64,000 nucleotides of DNA from contig NZ_CP110973.1 of the NCBI RefSeq assembly GCF_026248825.1, positions 992,001 through 1,056,000 of the forward strand. Reading direction: 5' to 3'. The position numbers were made by a program, and so were the translations under genes. Source of the DNA: Larkinella insperata (GTDB lineage: Bacteria; Bacteroidota; Bacteroidia; Cytophagales; Spirosomataceae). Below, piece after piece: positions 51,172 to 60,126 of the stretch. The first letter of the stretch is position 1, and every line of letters begins with the position of its first letter. A model generated the notes under the pieces. That model was not told where the DNA came from. It searched no databases and saw nothing but the letters and a program-made list of their open reading frames with translations.

Positions 51172-54100
51172 ATGCCTTTTCCTCCAAATGAAACCGAGCG
51201 GTTAAGAGCCCTCCATCGTTACCAGATTCTGGACACGTTACCGGAGCAGGATTTTGATCACCTTACGCAACTGGCTTCGATGATTTGCCAGACTCCTATC
51301 TCGTTGGTTTCGCTGCTGGACCAGCAACGGCAGTGGTTTAAATCGCGGGTTGGAATAGACGTTTCTGAAACCAGCCGGGATCTGGCATTCTGCAACTACA
51401 CCATTTTAGATGATACCATTCTGGAAGTAGAAGATACTACGCAGGATCGGCGCTTTCAGGAAAATCCGTTTGTTACCGAAGCTCCTCACCTGCGGTTTTA
51501 TGCCGGCTTTCCCCTCATTGATGCCGACGGTTACGCCCTGGGCGCCCTTTGCGTAATGGATCATACGCCCAGAAAGCTAACTCCAGACCAGCAAAAAGCG
51601 TTGCAGATGCTGGGCGAAATGGCGACCAAACTGATTGTGGAACACCGGCAAAAGCAGGAGCTGCACTACCTGGAGAATCTGTTCGCCATGTCTGCCGATT
51701 TGATTTGTATCGTCAGTGCAGACGGTTTCTTCCAGCGGTTAAACCCCGCTTTTCACAACGTATTGGGCTGGACCAACAGCGACGTGCTTCAGACTTCGTT
51801 TCTGGCGTTGGTTCACCCGGACGACCGGGAACCGACCCGGCAGGAGCTGAATCGGCTAGCACTGGGCGAACCGACCGTTACTTTTGCGCACCGCATCCAG
51901 TGCCAGGACGGCGACTACCGGCACATTCAATGGGTTATAAGCCCGGAGCCCGGTGCGGGCTCCCGCTTCGCCATTGGCCGGGATGTAACCGAGGAAAAGA
52001 GAAACGAAGTCCGGCTTTTTCATTCCGAAAACCGGTTTCGCTCGTTCTTTGAGAATTCGCAGGGCTGCATGAGCATTCATGATCTGGCAGGAACCCTGTT
52101 GAACATCAATAAGGCCGGCGCTCAGGCGTTGGGCTACGAACCTCAGGAGCTGATCGGTCGCTCCTTGCGTTCAATTGTACCACCGGTTCAGCAGACAGAG
52201 CTGGAATCATACTTAAAATCCATTCCGCAAACCGGAAAAGCCAGCGGACACGTTCATGTTCTTCACCGGGGCGGTTCAATACGGACTTATCTGTTTAACA
52301 ACATTCTCGAAACGGACTCCAACGGCTCGACGTACGTTATCAGCAATGCCATCGATATTACCGACCGGCATCAGCTGGAAGCCGATTTGAAGTGGACGAA
52401 GCAGATGCTGGAACAAACCAACGAGGTGGCTCGCATCGGCACCTGGGATGTTGACCTGCTCCAAAACACGGTTTACTGGTCGCCGGTTACCAAAGCCATA
52501 CACGAACTCCCCAGCGACTATGTTCCCAACCTAAAGGAAGCCATTAACTTCTTCAAGGGCGTCCACCAGGATCAGATCCAGGAATGCCTGAATCGGGCGG
52601 TCCAGCACGGCGAAACCTACGATATCGAGTTGCAGATCGTCACGGCGACCGGGCGGCCAATCTGGGTGCGCGCCATCGGTACGCCGGAGTTCGAAGAAGG
52701 CGTATGCCGCCGTCTGTATGGTACTTTTCAGGATATTAACGAGAAAAAAATTGCTGAGCAGACGCTGCTCAACGAAAAATCCAGACTAGCCGCTTTTGTT
52801 GAACACGCCCCCGCTGCGGTGGCCATGTTCGACCGGGAGATGCAGTATATCGCCGTCAGCCGACGCTGGATGGAAGATTACCGGCTACCGGGCAGCGTGC
52901 TGGGAATGTCGCACTATGATGTTTTTCCAAACACAACCGAAAAGTGGAAAGCTACGTATGCCCGTTGCGTGCAGGGTGCCGTTGAATCAAATGCTGAAGA
53001 GTGGGGGAAGCCTTACGGCTGGGAGCAGGAACAATGTCTGCGCTGGGAAGTGAGGCCCTGGTACCAGTATGACGGGACCATCGGGGGCATCATGATGTTT
53101 ACCCAGGATATTACGGAAGCCAGTTTGCAAAAGCAGGAGTTGAAAAAAGCCAAGCAACTCGCCGAGCAGGCCAGCATTGCCAAGTCGGAATTTCTGGCCA
53201 ACATGAGCCACGAAATTCGAACCCCTTTGAACGGTGTAATCGGGTTTACCGACCTGGTTCTCAAGACCTCGCTCAACGAAACGCAGTTGCAGTATTTGAC
53301 GCTGGTCAATCAATCTGCCAACGCCCTCCTGAACATCATCAACGATATTCTGGACTTTTCGAAAATTGAAGCCGGTAAGCTCGAACTGGCTATTGAGAAA
53401 GCCGACCTCTACGAGATGTGCGGCCAGTCGGCCGACATTATTACCTACCAGGCTCAGCAGAAAGGGCTTGAAATGCTGCTGAATCTGCCTGCCAACCTGC
53501 CCCGGTTTATTCAGGTTGATTCCGTGCGGCTCAAGCAGGTGCTGGTCAATCTGCTGAGCAACGCCGTTAAATTCACCGAAGAAGGCGAAATCGAACTCAA
53601 AGTCAGTCCGCTGAGTGACCTCGCGCAGCGTTCCATCCTCTACCGGTTTGAGGTAAGAGACACCGGCATTGGCATCAAACCGGAGATGCAGGCGCGTATT
53701 TTTGAAGCCTTTTCTCAGGAAGATATTTCGACCACCAAAAAATACGGCGGAACCGGCTTGGGCCTTACCATTTCCAACAAATTGCTGGGCATGATGGGCA
53801 GTCGACTGGAGCTCAGCAGCGCTCCCGGACAAGGAAGCCGGTTTTTCTTCGACATCTGGCTTGAATCAGAGGTGGGCGATCCGCTACCGGGTCGGGATCT
53901 GAGCCTCATCAAAAAAGTATTGATTGTCGATGATAACGAAAACAACCGCCTGATTCTGCGTCAGATGTTCGGTCTGAAAAGCATTCAGGTCGAAGAAGCC
54001 CACAACGGATTTGAAGCCCTTCAGAAACTCGGCCAGCACGATGATTACGACGTTATTCTGATGGACTACCACATGCCCTACATGGATGGCCTGGAAACGG

Positions 54101-55092
54101 TGGAGAAAATGCGGGCCCATTTTCCCTCATTCCCCAAAAACCAGTCCGTCATTTTGCTTCATAGCTCTTCGGATGACCACCGGATTATCAAAGCCTGTGA
54201 ATCCCTGGCGATCAGCCAGCGGTTGCTGAAACCCGTGAAAATGACGGAGTTGTACCAGGCCGTATCCAGTCTGACGCACACCCACCCGCACAAGGATACC
54301 GTCGTTGCCGACGAGCCGTTTCCGCTCCAGACGGCAGCGGTGAACGTCCTGCTGGTGGAAGATAACAAAGTGAATCAATTGCTGGCCAAGACAATCGTCA
54401 CCCGGATTGCCCCGAATTCCATACTCCGAATTGCCAACAATGGCCTGGAAGCCATTGAAGCCTATGCTCAGGAGCGCCCCGACCTGATTCTGATGGATAT
54501 TCAGATGCCGGTGATGAATGGCTACGAAGCCACCCAGCGCATCCGGCAACTGGAGTCGGAGGGCCATGTACCCATCATTGCCCTGACGGCAACAACCGTC
54601 AAGGAGGAAATGGAACGGTGCCGGGCCGTCGGCATGGATGATGTTATCACAAAACCCATCATCGAACAGACGCTGTTTGGCATCTTCCACAAATGGCTCA
54701 GCCCGGCGGAAGACGTCACCCCGGCCTCCAGCCTGCCCGTCGACCCTGCGGATCACTTTGACTTTCAGGTGCTGAAAATGCTGACGGAGGACGATCTCGA
54801 CTTTATGCGCGAGCTAATTGAAGCTCTTGAAATGGAGCTGACCAACTCCTCCTCCGACCTGATCCAGCGGACGAAAGAATGGGACCTCAACGGTTTGAAA
54901 GCCGCCGGGCACAAACTCAAGGGAATGTCCCTAAACGCCGGTATGAACCACCTGGGTCAACTGGGTCACACGCTGGAAATACTGGAAATAACGGAACCCG
55001 AAGCCGTTCACGAGCTGGTCGACCGCATTCAGGCTGAAATTGAACTGGTTTTTTCGCTCCTTACGGAAGTAAAAAAAGCCCAATCCTGTTAG
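51172..55092 (+). CDS. Hybrid sensor histidine kinase with GAF, four PAS, two REC and Hpt domains
   Basis: 1306 residues, no membrane segments, so cytoplasmic. Domains in order: GAF (about 15-160); PAS 1-4 (about 164-280, 287-400, 413-525, 540-660); HisKA with phosphoacceptor His680 in NMSHEIRTPLNGVIGF; HATPase with LLSNAVKFTEE and GGTGLGLTIS; REC1 (about 914-1035, Asp965); REC2 (about 1058-1175, Asp1109); and a C-terminal Hpt with His1247 in AAGHKLKGMSLNAG. A full internal phosphorelay is possible. REC1 has DYHMPYMDG and REC2 DIQMPVMNG. No output regulator is adjacent, so the target is unknown. Confidence 0.94.
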   Translation: MPFPPNETERLRALHRYQILDTLPEQDFDHLTQLASMICQTPISLVSLLDQQRQWFKSRVGIDVSETSRDLAFCNYTILDDTILEVEDTTQDRRFQENPFVTEAPHLRFYAGFPLIDADGYALGALCVMDHTPRKLTPDQQKALQMLGEMATKLIVEHRQKQELHYLENLFAMSADLICIVSADGFFQRLNPAFHNVLGWTNSDVLQTSFLALVHPDDREPTRQELNRLALGEPTVTFAHRIQCQDGDYRHIQWVISPEPGAGSRFAIGRDVTEEKRNEVRLFHSENRFRSFFENSQGCMSIHDLAGTLLNINKAGAQALGYEPQELIGRSLRSIVPPVQQTELESYLKSIPQTGKASGHVHVLHRGGSIRTYLFNNILETDSNGSTYVISNAIDITDRHQLEADLKWTKQMLEQTNEVARIGTWDVDLLQNTVYWSPVTKAIHELPSDYVPNLKEAINFFKGVHQDQIQECLNRAVQHGETYDIELQIVTATGRPIWVRAIGTPEFEEGVCRRLYGTFQDINEKKIAEQTLLNEKSRLAAFVEHAPAAVAMFDREMQYIAVSRRWMEDYRLPGSVLGMSHYDVFPNTTEKWKATYARCVQGAVESNAEEWGKPYGWEQEQCLRWEVRPWYQYDGTIGGIMMFTQDITEASLQKQELKKAKQLAEQASIAKSEFLANMSHEIRTPLNGVIGFTDLVLKTSLNETQLQYLTLVNQSANALLNIINDILDFSKIEAGKLELAIEKADLYEMCGQSADIITYQAQQKGLEMLLNLPANLPRFIQVDSVRLKQVLVNLLSNAVKFTEEGEIELKVSPLSDLAQRSILYRFEVRDTGIGIKPEMQARIFEAFSQEDISTTKKYGGTGLGLTISNKLLGMMGSRLELSSAPGQGSRFFFDIWLESEVGDPLPGRDLSLIKKVLIVDDNENNRLILRQMFGLKSIQVEEAHNGFEALQKLGQHDDYDVILMDYHMPYMDGLETVEKMRAHFPSFPKNQSVILLHSSSDDHRIIKACESLAISQRLLKPVKMTELYQAVSSLTHTHPHKDTVVADEPFPLQTAAVNVLLVEDNKVNQLLAKTIVTRIAPNSILRIANNGLEAIEAYAQERPDLILMDIQMPVMNGYEATQRIRQLESEGHVPIIALTATTVKEEMERCRAVGMDDVITKPIIEQTLFGIFHKWLSPAEDVTPASSLPVDPADHFDFQVLKMLTEDDLDFMRELIEALEMELTNSSSDLIQRTKEWDLNGLKAAGHKLKGMSLNAGMNHLGQLGHTLEILEITEPEAVHELVDRIQAEIELVFSLLTEVKKAQSC

Positions 55093-55133
55093 TCCCCGCA
55101 GGCAGCCCCGTCTCCCTGAAGCCCCAATTTAAT

Positions 55134-55177
55134 GACCGGGGGATGATCGCCCGTGCGCATCCCCAGTCGGCTTTTTT
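55134..55177 (+). terminator. Probable terminator after the hybrid kinase
   Basis: GGGGATG (55139-55145) pairs with CATCCCC (55158-55164), extended by GAC/GTC with an internal loop; TTTTTT follows at 55172-55177. Confidence 0.5.
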
Positions 55178-55447
55178 ATTACTCACTCCACCTGGTCACG
55201 GGCCTGAAAGCGGCCAGTTCCCCGTCCCAGAAAAGAGCCAGAAACCTTGATAGAATGGCTAGAAGCTGCCCTACCCTTCCAAATAACTCCTTGTTAATCA
55301 GAAAATAACCGTACTGGCTGCGTATTCATCGGTTAAGAACACAGAACCTAACAGGAACCGGAGCCACTGCCTCACTTTCCCCTCCCTTTCATTGCCCTAC
55401 GTAAAGGGTCACGGTTCAAGTTCATCGATACCCGTTCATTAGGCGCT
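55178..55447. other. Gap between hybrid kinase and efflux pseudogene
   Basis: No gene, RNA or promoter that I can support. It may contain decayed upstream sequence of the truncated outer-membrane efflux gene that follows. Confidence 0.4.
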
Positions 55448-56152
55448 ATGAAAAATGAATTAGAACGTGCGGAGTACATCGGCTGCGATCGGGGCAACGG
55501 TATTGGCCGAATGGCCGAACCAGGTGCCGTTTATCGAATCCTTCGATCGGGCAAGGCAACGGTATTCCTGGAGCGATGCCGCCCTCCCGCCCAGTTGCTG
55601 GCCAACCGCCCCGACGTGCAGCAGGACGACCAGAACTACCGGTATTACTTCGAGCTAACGAACGTTGCCCGGGCTTATTTTTATCCGGCTTTGACCATTT
55701 CCGGCTCGGCGGGCTATTCGTCGCTTTCGTTCGTGAGCCTGTTCAATCCGATTTCCAATGCCGCCAGCATTGGCATCGGTCTGGCGCAACCCATTTTCAA
55801 CCAGCGGCTCAACCGAACCCGCCTGGCCGTGGCTCGCGCCCAGCAACAGGAAGCCGCCCTGAACTTTCAGAATACGTTGCTGGTGGCCGGACAGGAAGTA
55901 TCGGATGCCTTGTCCCTGCACGAACGGGCGCTCGAAAAAATGCGCATCCGTTCCAATCAGATGGTGGCCCTTCGTAGGTCCGTCGAGTACTCCCAGGAAT
56001 TGCTGCGCAACGGTTTTGCCAACTACACGGAAGTGATAACGGCGCGCCAGAGCCTGCTCCAGGCCGAATTAGGCAGCGTAAACGACCGATTACAGCGGCT
56101 GCAATCGGTCGTCAATCTCTACCGGTCGCTGGGCGGAGGATGGCGTCCGTAG
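55448..56152 (+). pseudogene. Remnant of RND efflux outer membrane factor (TolC/OprM/NodT family)
   Basis: Only the C-terminal half of an outer membrane factor is left. From about 55583 the frame matches the family (PPAQLLANRPDVQQDDQNYRYY, then NVARAYFYPALTISGSAGYSS, GIGLAQPIFNQRLNRTRLAVA, LRNGFANYTEVITARQSLLQAE), ending normally in YRSLGGGWRP. The full protein should be about 450-480 residues with a lipoprotein signal; the first half is missing. Family-like residues before 55583 appear in another frame, so a frameshift plus 5' deletion is probable. No MFP or RND pump gene is adjacent. Confidence 0.78.
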
Positions 56153-56155
56153 CCG

Positions 56156-57817
56156 TTACAATGTCAGGCGCTGCTTGTCGTTGAGCAATGCCTCTTTCAG
56201 CTTCTGATACGGCAGCCGCTGCGGGGAAATCTTGCTGTTGAGCGCTAAAACCGCTGCCGTGGCCGCCGATTGACCCAGGATCATGAACACCGGCTCCATG
56301 CGAATCGAGCCGTAGGCAATGTGCGAACTCGACACGCATACCGGTACCAGCAAATTGCCGCACTCCTCCTCCTTGGGCAGAATCGAACCGTAGGCAATCG
56401 AATACGGTTTATCCGGATGTACCCCAATATCCCCCTCGTTCTGCACAAACCCATCCGACTTGACGTACCGCTGCGAATTGTGCGCATCCAGCGCATACGA
56501 CCCCATCCCCACCGGATCAGGGACCACCGTTTTGCCCAACGCATCGGCTTCCTTCATCACAAACACACCTTTCATCCGCCGGGCTTCCCGGATGTAGAGC
56601 TGATGGGGCCAGTTGCCGTTATCGGTAAATTCATCCCTGGCCAGCCCCCATTCTTTCACTTTCTCCTGCACCTCCTTGGGCATCCGCGGGTCGTTGGCCA
56701 TGAAGTACAAAAGCCCTTTCTGGTAGCGTTCGTGGTCCTGGATGATCTGCTTCCGGCGTTCGTAACTGGCCTCGGGGTAGTCGTAATTCTTGCCGATGTA
56801 GTCCGAGCTGAAGGGGCCGTGGTTGTTGGTGTCGGTTTTGCGGTTGGGAATGGGGTCAAACTTCTGGAAGGTCTCCCGCCAGCCCGCGTCGAACACCCGC
56901 GCCAGCAGCTCATAGCGGGCCGGATCGTAGCCCTCCGGTTTGGGGAAGGGCACGCGGTTGTCGGGGTGGTTGCTCAGGCACAGCCGGAAGCAGTAGGCCT
57001 GAATTTTGTGGTCGCCCGCGCCTTTCGCACCGGGGGGGTCCGCCGACACTTCGGGCAACAAGCCACTTTGGGGATCGCCCGGCACGTTGTAGGGACTCAC
57101 GTTGGCTTTGAAATAGTGGCCGTGCTGAAAGACCTCCGTCTGCACGCCGTTCCAGGTTTCCCCATACACCTGATTGGCTTCCCGGCCCACGTGGTAGCTC
57201 ACGCCGGCAGCGGCCATCAGATCGCCCTCGTAGGTGGCGTCGATGAACATGGCGCCCTGATAAACCGTTCCGCTCAGGGTGCGGAAGGACTGAATCTTGC
57301 CGTCTTTCTTGGTGATGCCGTTGGGGGAGCGATCGAGCCATTCGTTGCGGTAAACCGTCAGCTTGTATTCCTGGACAAAGTCTTCGAACACCTGCTCGGC
57401 GGCATGGGGCTCAAAGATCCACATGGTGCGGTTGGAGCCGTCGAGGGCGGGGGTCCCCTGGCCCTTGTTGCCGTACTCTTCGCGTTTTTGCCATGTCCAG
57501 GAGTCGGGTTTCTGGTAGTGCTGGTAGAGCCGCTGGTAGAACTGGCGGGCCAGTCCGCCGATCACTTCCTTATTGCCGGTGTCGGTGAAGCCCAGCCCCC
57601 CGGAAGACAGCCCGCCCAGGTGCTTGTCGGGCGAGACAATGATAACGGTTTTGCCCATCTTTTTGACCTGGACGGCGGCCGTGACGGCCGCCGAGGTGCC
57701 GCCGTAGATGATGACATCGGCTTTTCGCACGGCCAGGGGCTTTTGTTTGGATGGGGTAAAACTGGCGAAGGTGGCCAGCAGGCCAGCCAATAGGGTTAGG
57801 GCGGATCGTGTTTTCAT
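56156..57817 (-). CDS. Secreted FAD-dependent oxidoreductase
   Basis: 553 residues from the ATG at 57817, with a signal peptide (KTRSALTLLAGLLATFASF). The FAD-binding Rossmann start is VIIYGGTSAAVTAAVQVKKMGKTVIIVS, with the degenerate dinucleotide motif of the FAD_oxidored family, followed by HLGGLSSGGLGFTD. Later, FIDATYEGDLMAAAGV and REARRMKGVFVMKEAD are typical of enzymes often found in polysaccharide-utilisation loci. Exact substrate unknown; a secreted sugar-related redox role is inferred. It lies 70 bp after the SGNH gene on the same strand. Confidence 0.86.
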   Translation of the reverse strand: MKTRSALTLLAGLLATFASFTPSKQKPLAVRKADVIIYGGTSAAVTAAVQVKKMGKTVIIVSPDKHLGGLSSGGLGFTDTGNKEVIGGLARQFYQRLYQHYQKPDSWTWQKREEYGNKGQGTPALDGSNRTMWIFEPHAAEQVFEDFVQEYKLTVYRNEWLDRSPNGITKKDGKIQSFRTLSGTVYQGAMFIDATYEGDLMAAAGVSYHVGREANQVYGETWNGVQTEVFQHGHYFKANVSPYNVPGDPQSGLLPEVSADPPGAKGAGDHKIQAYCFRLCLSNHPDNRVPFPKPEGYDPARYELLARVFDAGWRETFQKFDPIPNRKTDTNNHGPFSSDYIGKNYDYPEASYERRKQIIQDHERYQKGLLYFMANDPRMPKEVQEKVKEWGLARDEFTDNGNWPHQLYIREARRMKGVFVMKEADALGKTVVPDPVGMGSYALDAHNSQRYVKSDGFVQNEGDIGVHPDKPYSIAYGSILPKEEECGNLLVPVCVSSSHIAYGSIRMEPVFMILGQSAATAAVLALNSKISPQRLPYQKLKEALLNDKQRLTL

Positions 57818-57887
57818 CGTGGAAATAGGAGTCAATACATAAAAGCAACTGGTTCCGTAAACTTACCGGGGTCAGGGTGAGCTGTCT

Positions 57888-58607
57888 TTATGGGCTGGTC
57901 AATTGTTGCAGGTAAGCCGGGTAATTTTTGCCATTGCCGTCGCCAATCGTGATGCTGTCGCCAAAACAAACGATCCGATTTTTCAGGAGCTGGTTCTGGG
58001 TTAGAAAGGTATGGACCGCGACGGCCATCGTCCGGTACCCCTCGGGCGTCGGATGAATACCGTCCGTTTTCTGGCTGTTGGCTTCGTTTTTGATCAAACT
58101 GCTGGCCTCCAGTCCAATGTTGCCAACTTTCTCGAAAATATGGTGCATATCAAGCAGGGGCAGCTTGTGATCGGCCGCAACGTTCCGGATGGTTTCATTG
58201 ACCCGCACCTTTCGGGCGGCATGGCCTTCCGGCTGGTAAAACGCCGGATCGTGCCGGGTCATCAGATACGGTTCGTAAACCGGCAAAATGGTCATCAGCA
58301 TCACCTGGCTCCGAGCCGCCCGCAGAGCCGACACAATCTGCCGAAGGCTCTTTTCGTACTCGGGCAGCGGCACGTGCTTTTTGCTGTTCATATCGTTGGT
58401 GCCCACCATCAGGATGGTCAGCTCCGGCCGGTGCGCCAGACAATCTTTTTCCATCCGCGCCAGCAGGTCAACCGTGTTGTTCCCACCCACACCAGCGTTA
58501 ATAACCGTCACCAAATCCTGCGACGGAAAGGAATTAGTCATCAAATCCGGCTGCCCGACCAGCGGGGCGGCCACGAGGGCGTGTTGCAGAAACGTTCGGC
58601 GTTGCAT
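57888..58607 (-). CDS. SGNH/GDSL hydrolase with circularly permuted block order
   Basis: 239 residues. A Tat-like signal (QRRTFLQHALVAAPLV) leads directly to block II, VINAGVGGNNTVD (35-47), then block III GTNDMN (69-74), then block V DGIHPTPEGY (182-191). Block I, GDSIT with nucleophile Ser218 in RIVCFGDSITIGDGNG, comes last, after the catalytic His185. In normal SGNH enzymes block I is at the N-terminus. Here the piece RIVCFGDSI...YPAYLQQLTSP fits in front of SQDLVTVINAGVGG, so the order is a clean circular permutation joined through the native termini. Function is probably a carbohydrate or acyl esterase in the SusCD locus. Confidence 0.8.
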   Translation of the reverse strand: MQRRTFLQHALVAAPLVGQPDLMTNSFPSQDLVTVINAGVGGNNTVDLLARMEKDCLAHRPELTILMVGTNDMNSKKHVPLPEYEKSLRQIVSALRAARSQVMLMTILPVYEPYLMTRHDPAFYQPEGHAARKVRVNETIRNVAADHKLPLLDMHHIFEKVGNIGLEASSLIKNEANSQKTDGIHPTPEGYRTMAVAVHTFLTQNQLLKNRIVCFGDSITIGDGNGKNYPAYLQQLTSP

Positions 58608-58623
58608 AGAGAATAAACGTTAG

Positions 58624-58654
58624 CAGCAAGCCGGATAAGGCATCTGGCTTGCTG
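58624..58654 (-). promoter_or_regulatory. Intercistronic hairpin between susD and the SGNH gene
   Basis: CAGCAAGCC (58624-58632) and GGCTTGCTG (58646-58654) form a 9-bp stem without a T-run. It may stabilise the upstream susCD message or lower read-through rather than terminate it fully. Confidence 0.5.
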
Positions 58655-58673
58655 GCAGGAAACAATCAGCGTA

Positions 58674-60107
58674 TCAGTATCCCCGATTCTGCGTCAACAG
58701 CGGGTTAACATCCCGCTCGGTTTGCGGAATCGGGAACAGGTAATGGTGTTCGCCCACGGCAATGCCAGGATTCTGTGCTTTCAGGGCGGCAACCAGCCGT
58801 TTAGTGCGGGTCAGATCGTACCAGCGGTGTCCTTCAAAAGCCAGTTCCAGCCGCCGTTCCAGCAGCAAACTGTCTCGGAATTGAGCCTGGCTCAGGTTGG
58901 GCGTCAGATTGGGTAAACCCGCCCGGTTCCGGATCCGATTAACGACCGCGTAGGCGTCGGCGTTGTTGGGCGTCTGCTCGTTGAGGGCTTCGGCGTACAT
59001 CAGCAGCACATCGGGATACCGGATGATGGGGTAATTGTTTCCGCCGTCGCCGTTGCCGGTTGCCGTGGGGTCCAGGTACTTGTTAACGTAGCAGGGGAAC
59101 AGGACGCTGGCCGGGGCTGCGGGGGTTCCGGTTGCCGAGTAGAGCCGCAGGGTAACATCCCGGCGTTTGTCATCGGGCCGGTACGTGCGGTACAGGTTTT
59201 CGGTCGGGGGATCATCACCAAAACCCGCCACCCCGTTAACGCGGTCAAAGTTGGGCCGCATGTACCCCTGCATCCAGCTTCCTTCGCCAAAACCGCCACT
59301 GAGCGCCTGCATCTCGAAGACGGCTTCTTTGCCGTTTTTGTTTGCAATCACGAAGGCATCGGCAAAGTTTGCCCACAGGTCGTAAGTGCCCAGGTCGATC
59401 ACTTCCTTAGCTTTGGCCGACGCTTTACCCCACTCCTGGCGGGTCAGGTAGACTTTCGCCAGAAACGCTTTGGCGGCTCCCCGAGTGGCCCGGCCCCGGT
59501 CGGCAGTGGTGTACGAAACCGGCAATACGCTTTCGGCTTCGGTAAGATCCTGAATAATTTGCGCATAGACCTCGTCCACCGACGCCCGGGACACGCTCAG
59601 GTTATTGAGGGAAGTGGTTTCCGTCGTGATCAACGGAACGCCCCCAAACAGCCGCACCAGCGTGAAGTAGTAAAAACCCCGCATGAATTTGGCTTCGGCC
59701 AGATAACGGTTTTTCAACTCGCTGTCCATATCAATCGCCGGTACGCGCGTCAGAACCGTGTTCGCCCGGTTGATGGCGGCATAGACGGCCGACCACAGCG
59801 ATTGAAACGTGCTGGTCGCGGGGGTGAAAGTGTATTTATCAAGGTCATTTTTAGGCTGGTTGGCCGTCGACCGCCCGTTGCCCCACTCGGCATCGTCGGT
59901 GGCCTGATCCTGAATAATCCACATCACCTGACCGTACAGGTTCTGGGTGTTCAGCGGATCATACACCGAGCTGACGGCGGCTTTGGCATCGTCGGCGTTT
60001 TTGTAAAAATTGGTTGGCGAAAAATTGGATTCGGGACGCTGGTCCAGCACTTCGCAGGCCGACAGGAGCCCCAGAAGCAGGAGGAATAAGGGAATATTCT
60101 TTTTCAT
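58674..60107 (-). CDS. susD: SusD/RagB family nutrient-binding lipoprotein
   Basis: 477 residues from the ATG at 60107. A lipoprotein signal (KKNIPLFLLLLGLLSAC, Cys18) is followed by the SusD fold with TPR-like helices and the RagB opening NFSPTNFYKNADDAKAAVSSVYDPL, a YPIIRYPDVLLMYAEALNEQ segment and a C-terminal FEGHRWYDLTRT. It caps the SusC barrel and binds the glycan or other substrate outside. Substrate is unknown. It starts about 19 bp after susC. Confidence 0.94.
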   Translation of the reverse strand: MKKNIPLFLLLLGLLSACEVLDQRPESNFSPTNFYKNADDAKAAVSSVYDPLNTQNLYGQVMWIIQDQATDDAEWGNGRSTANQPKNDLDKYTFTPATSTFQSLWSAVYAAINRANTVLTRVPAIDMDSELKNRYLAEAKFMRGFYYFTLVRLFGGVPLITTETTSLNNLSVSRASVDEVYAQIIQDLTEAESVLPVSYTTADRGRATRGAAKAFLAKVYLTRQEWGKASAKAKEVIDLGTYDLWANFADAFVIANKNGKEAVFEMQALSGGFGEGSWMQGYMRPNFDRVNGVAGFGDDPPTENLYRTYRPDDKRRDVTLRLYSATGTPAAPASVLFPCYVNKYLDPTATGNGDGGNNYPIIRYPDVLLMYAEALNEQTPNNADAYAVVNRIRNRAGLPNLTPNLSQAQFRDSLLLERRLELAFEGHRWYDLTRTKRLVAALKAQNPGIAVGEHHYLFPIPQTERDVNPLLTQNRGY

Positions 60108-60126
60108 CGAAATACGCGGTAAAGAT

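Noticed and set aside
56270..57793. A 507-residue plus-strand frame opposite the FAD oxidoreductase
   Set aside because: Antisense shadow; Val/His/Gly-rich without domains, while the minus strand has the FAD motif and signal peptide.
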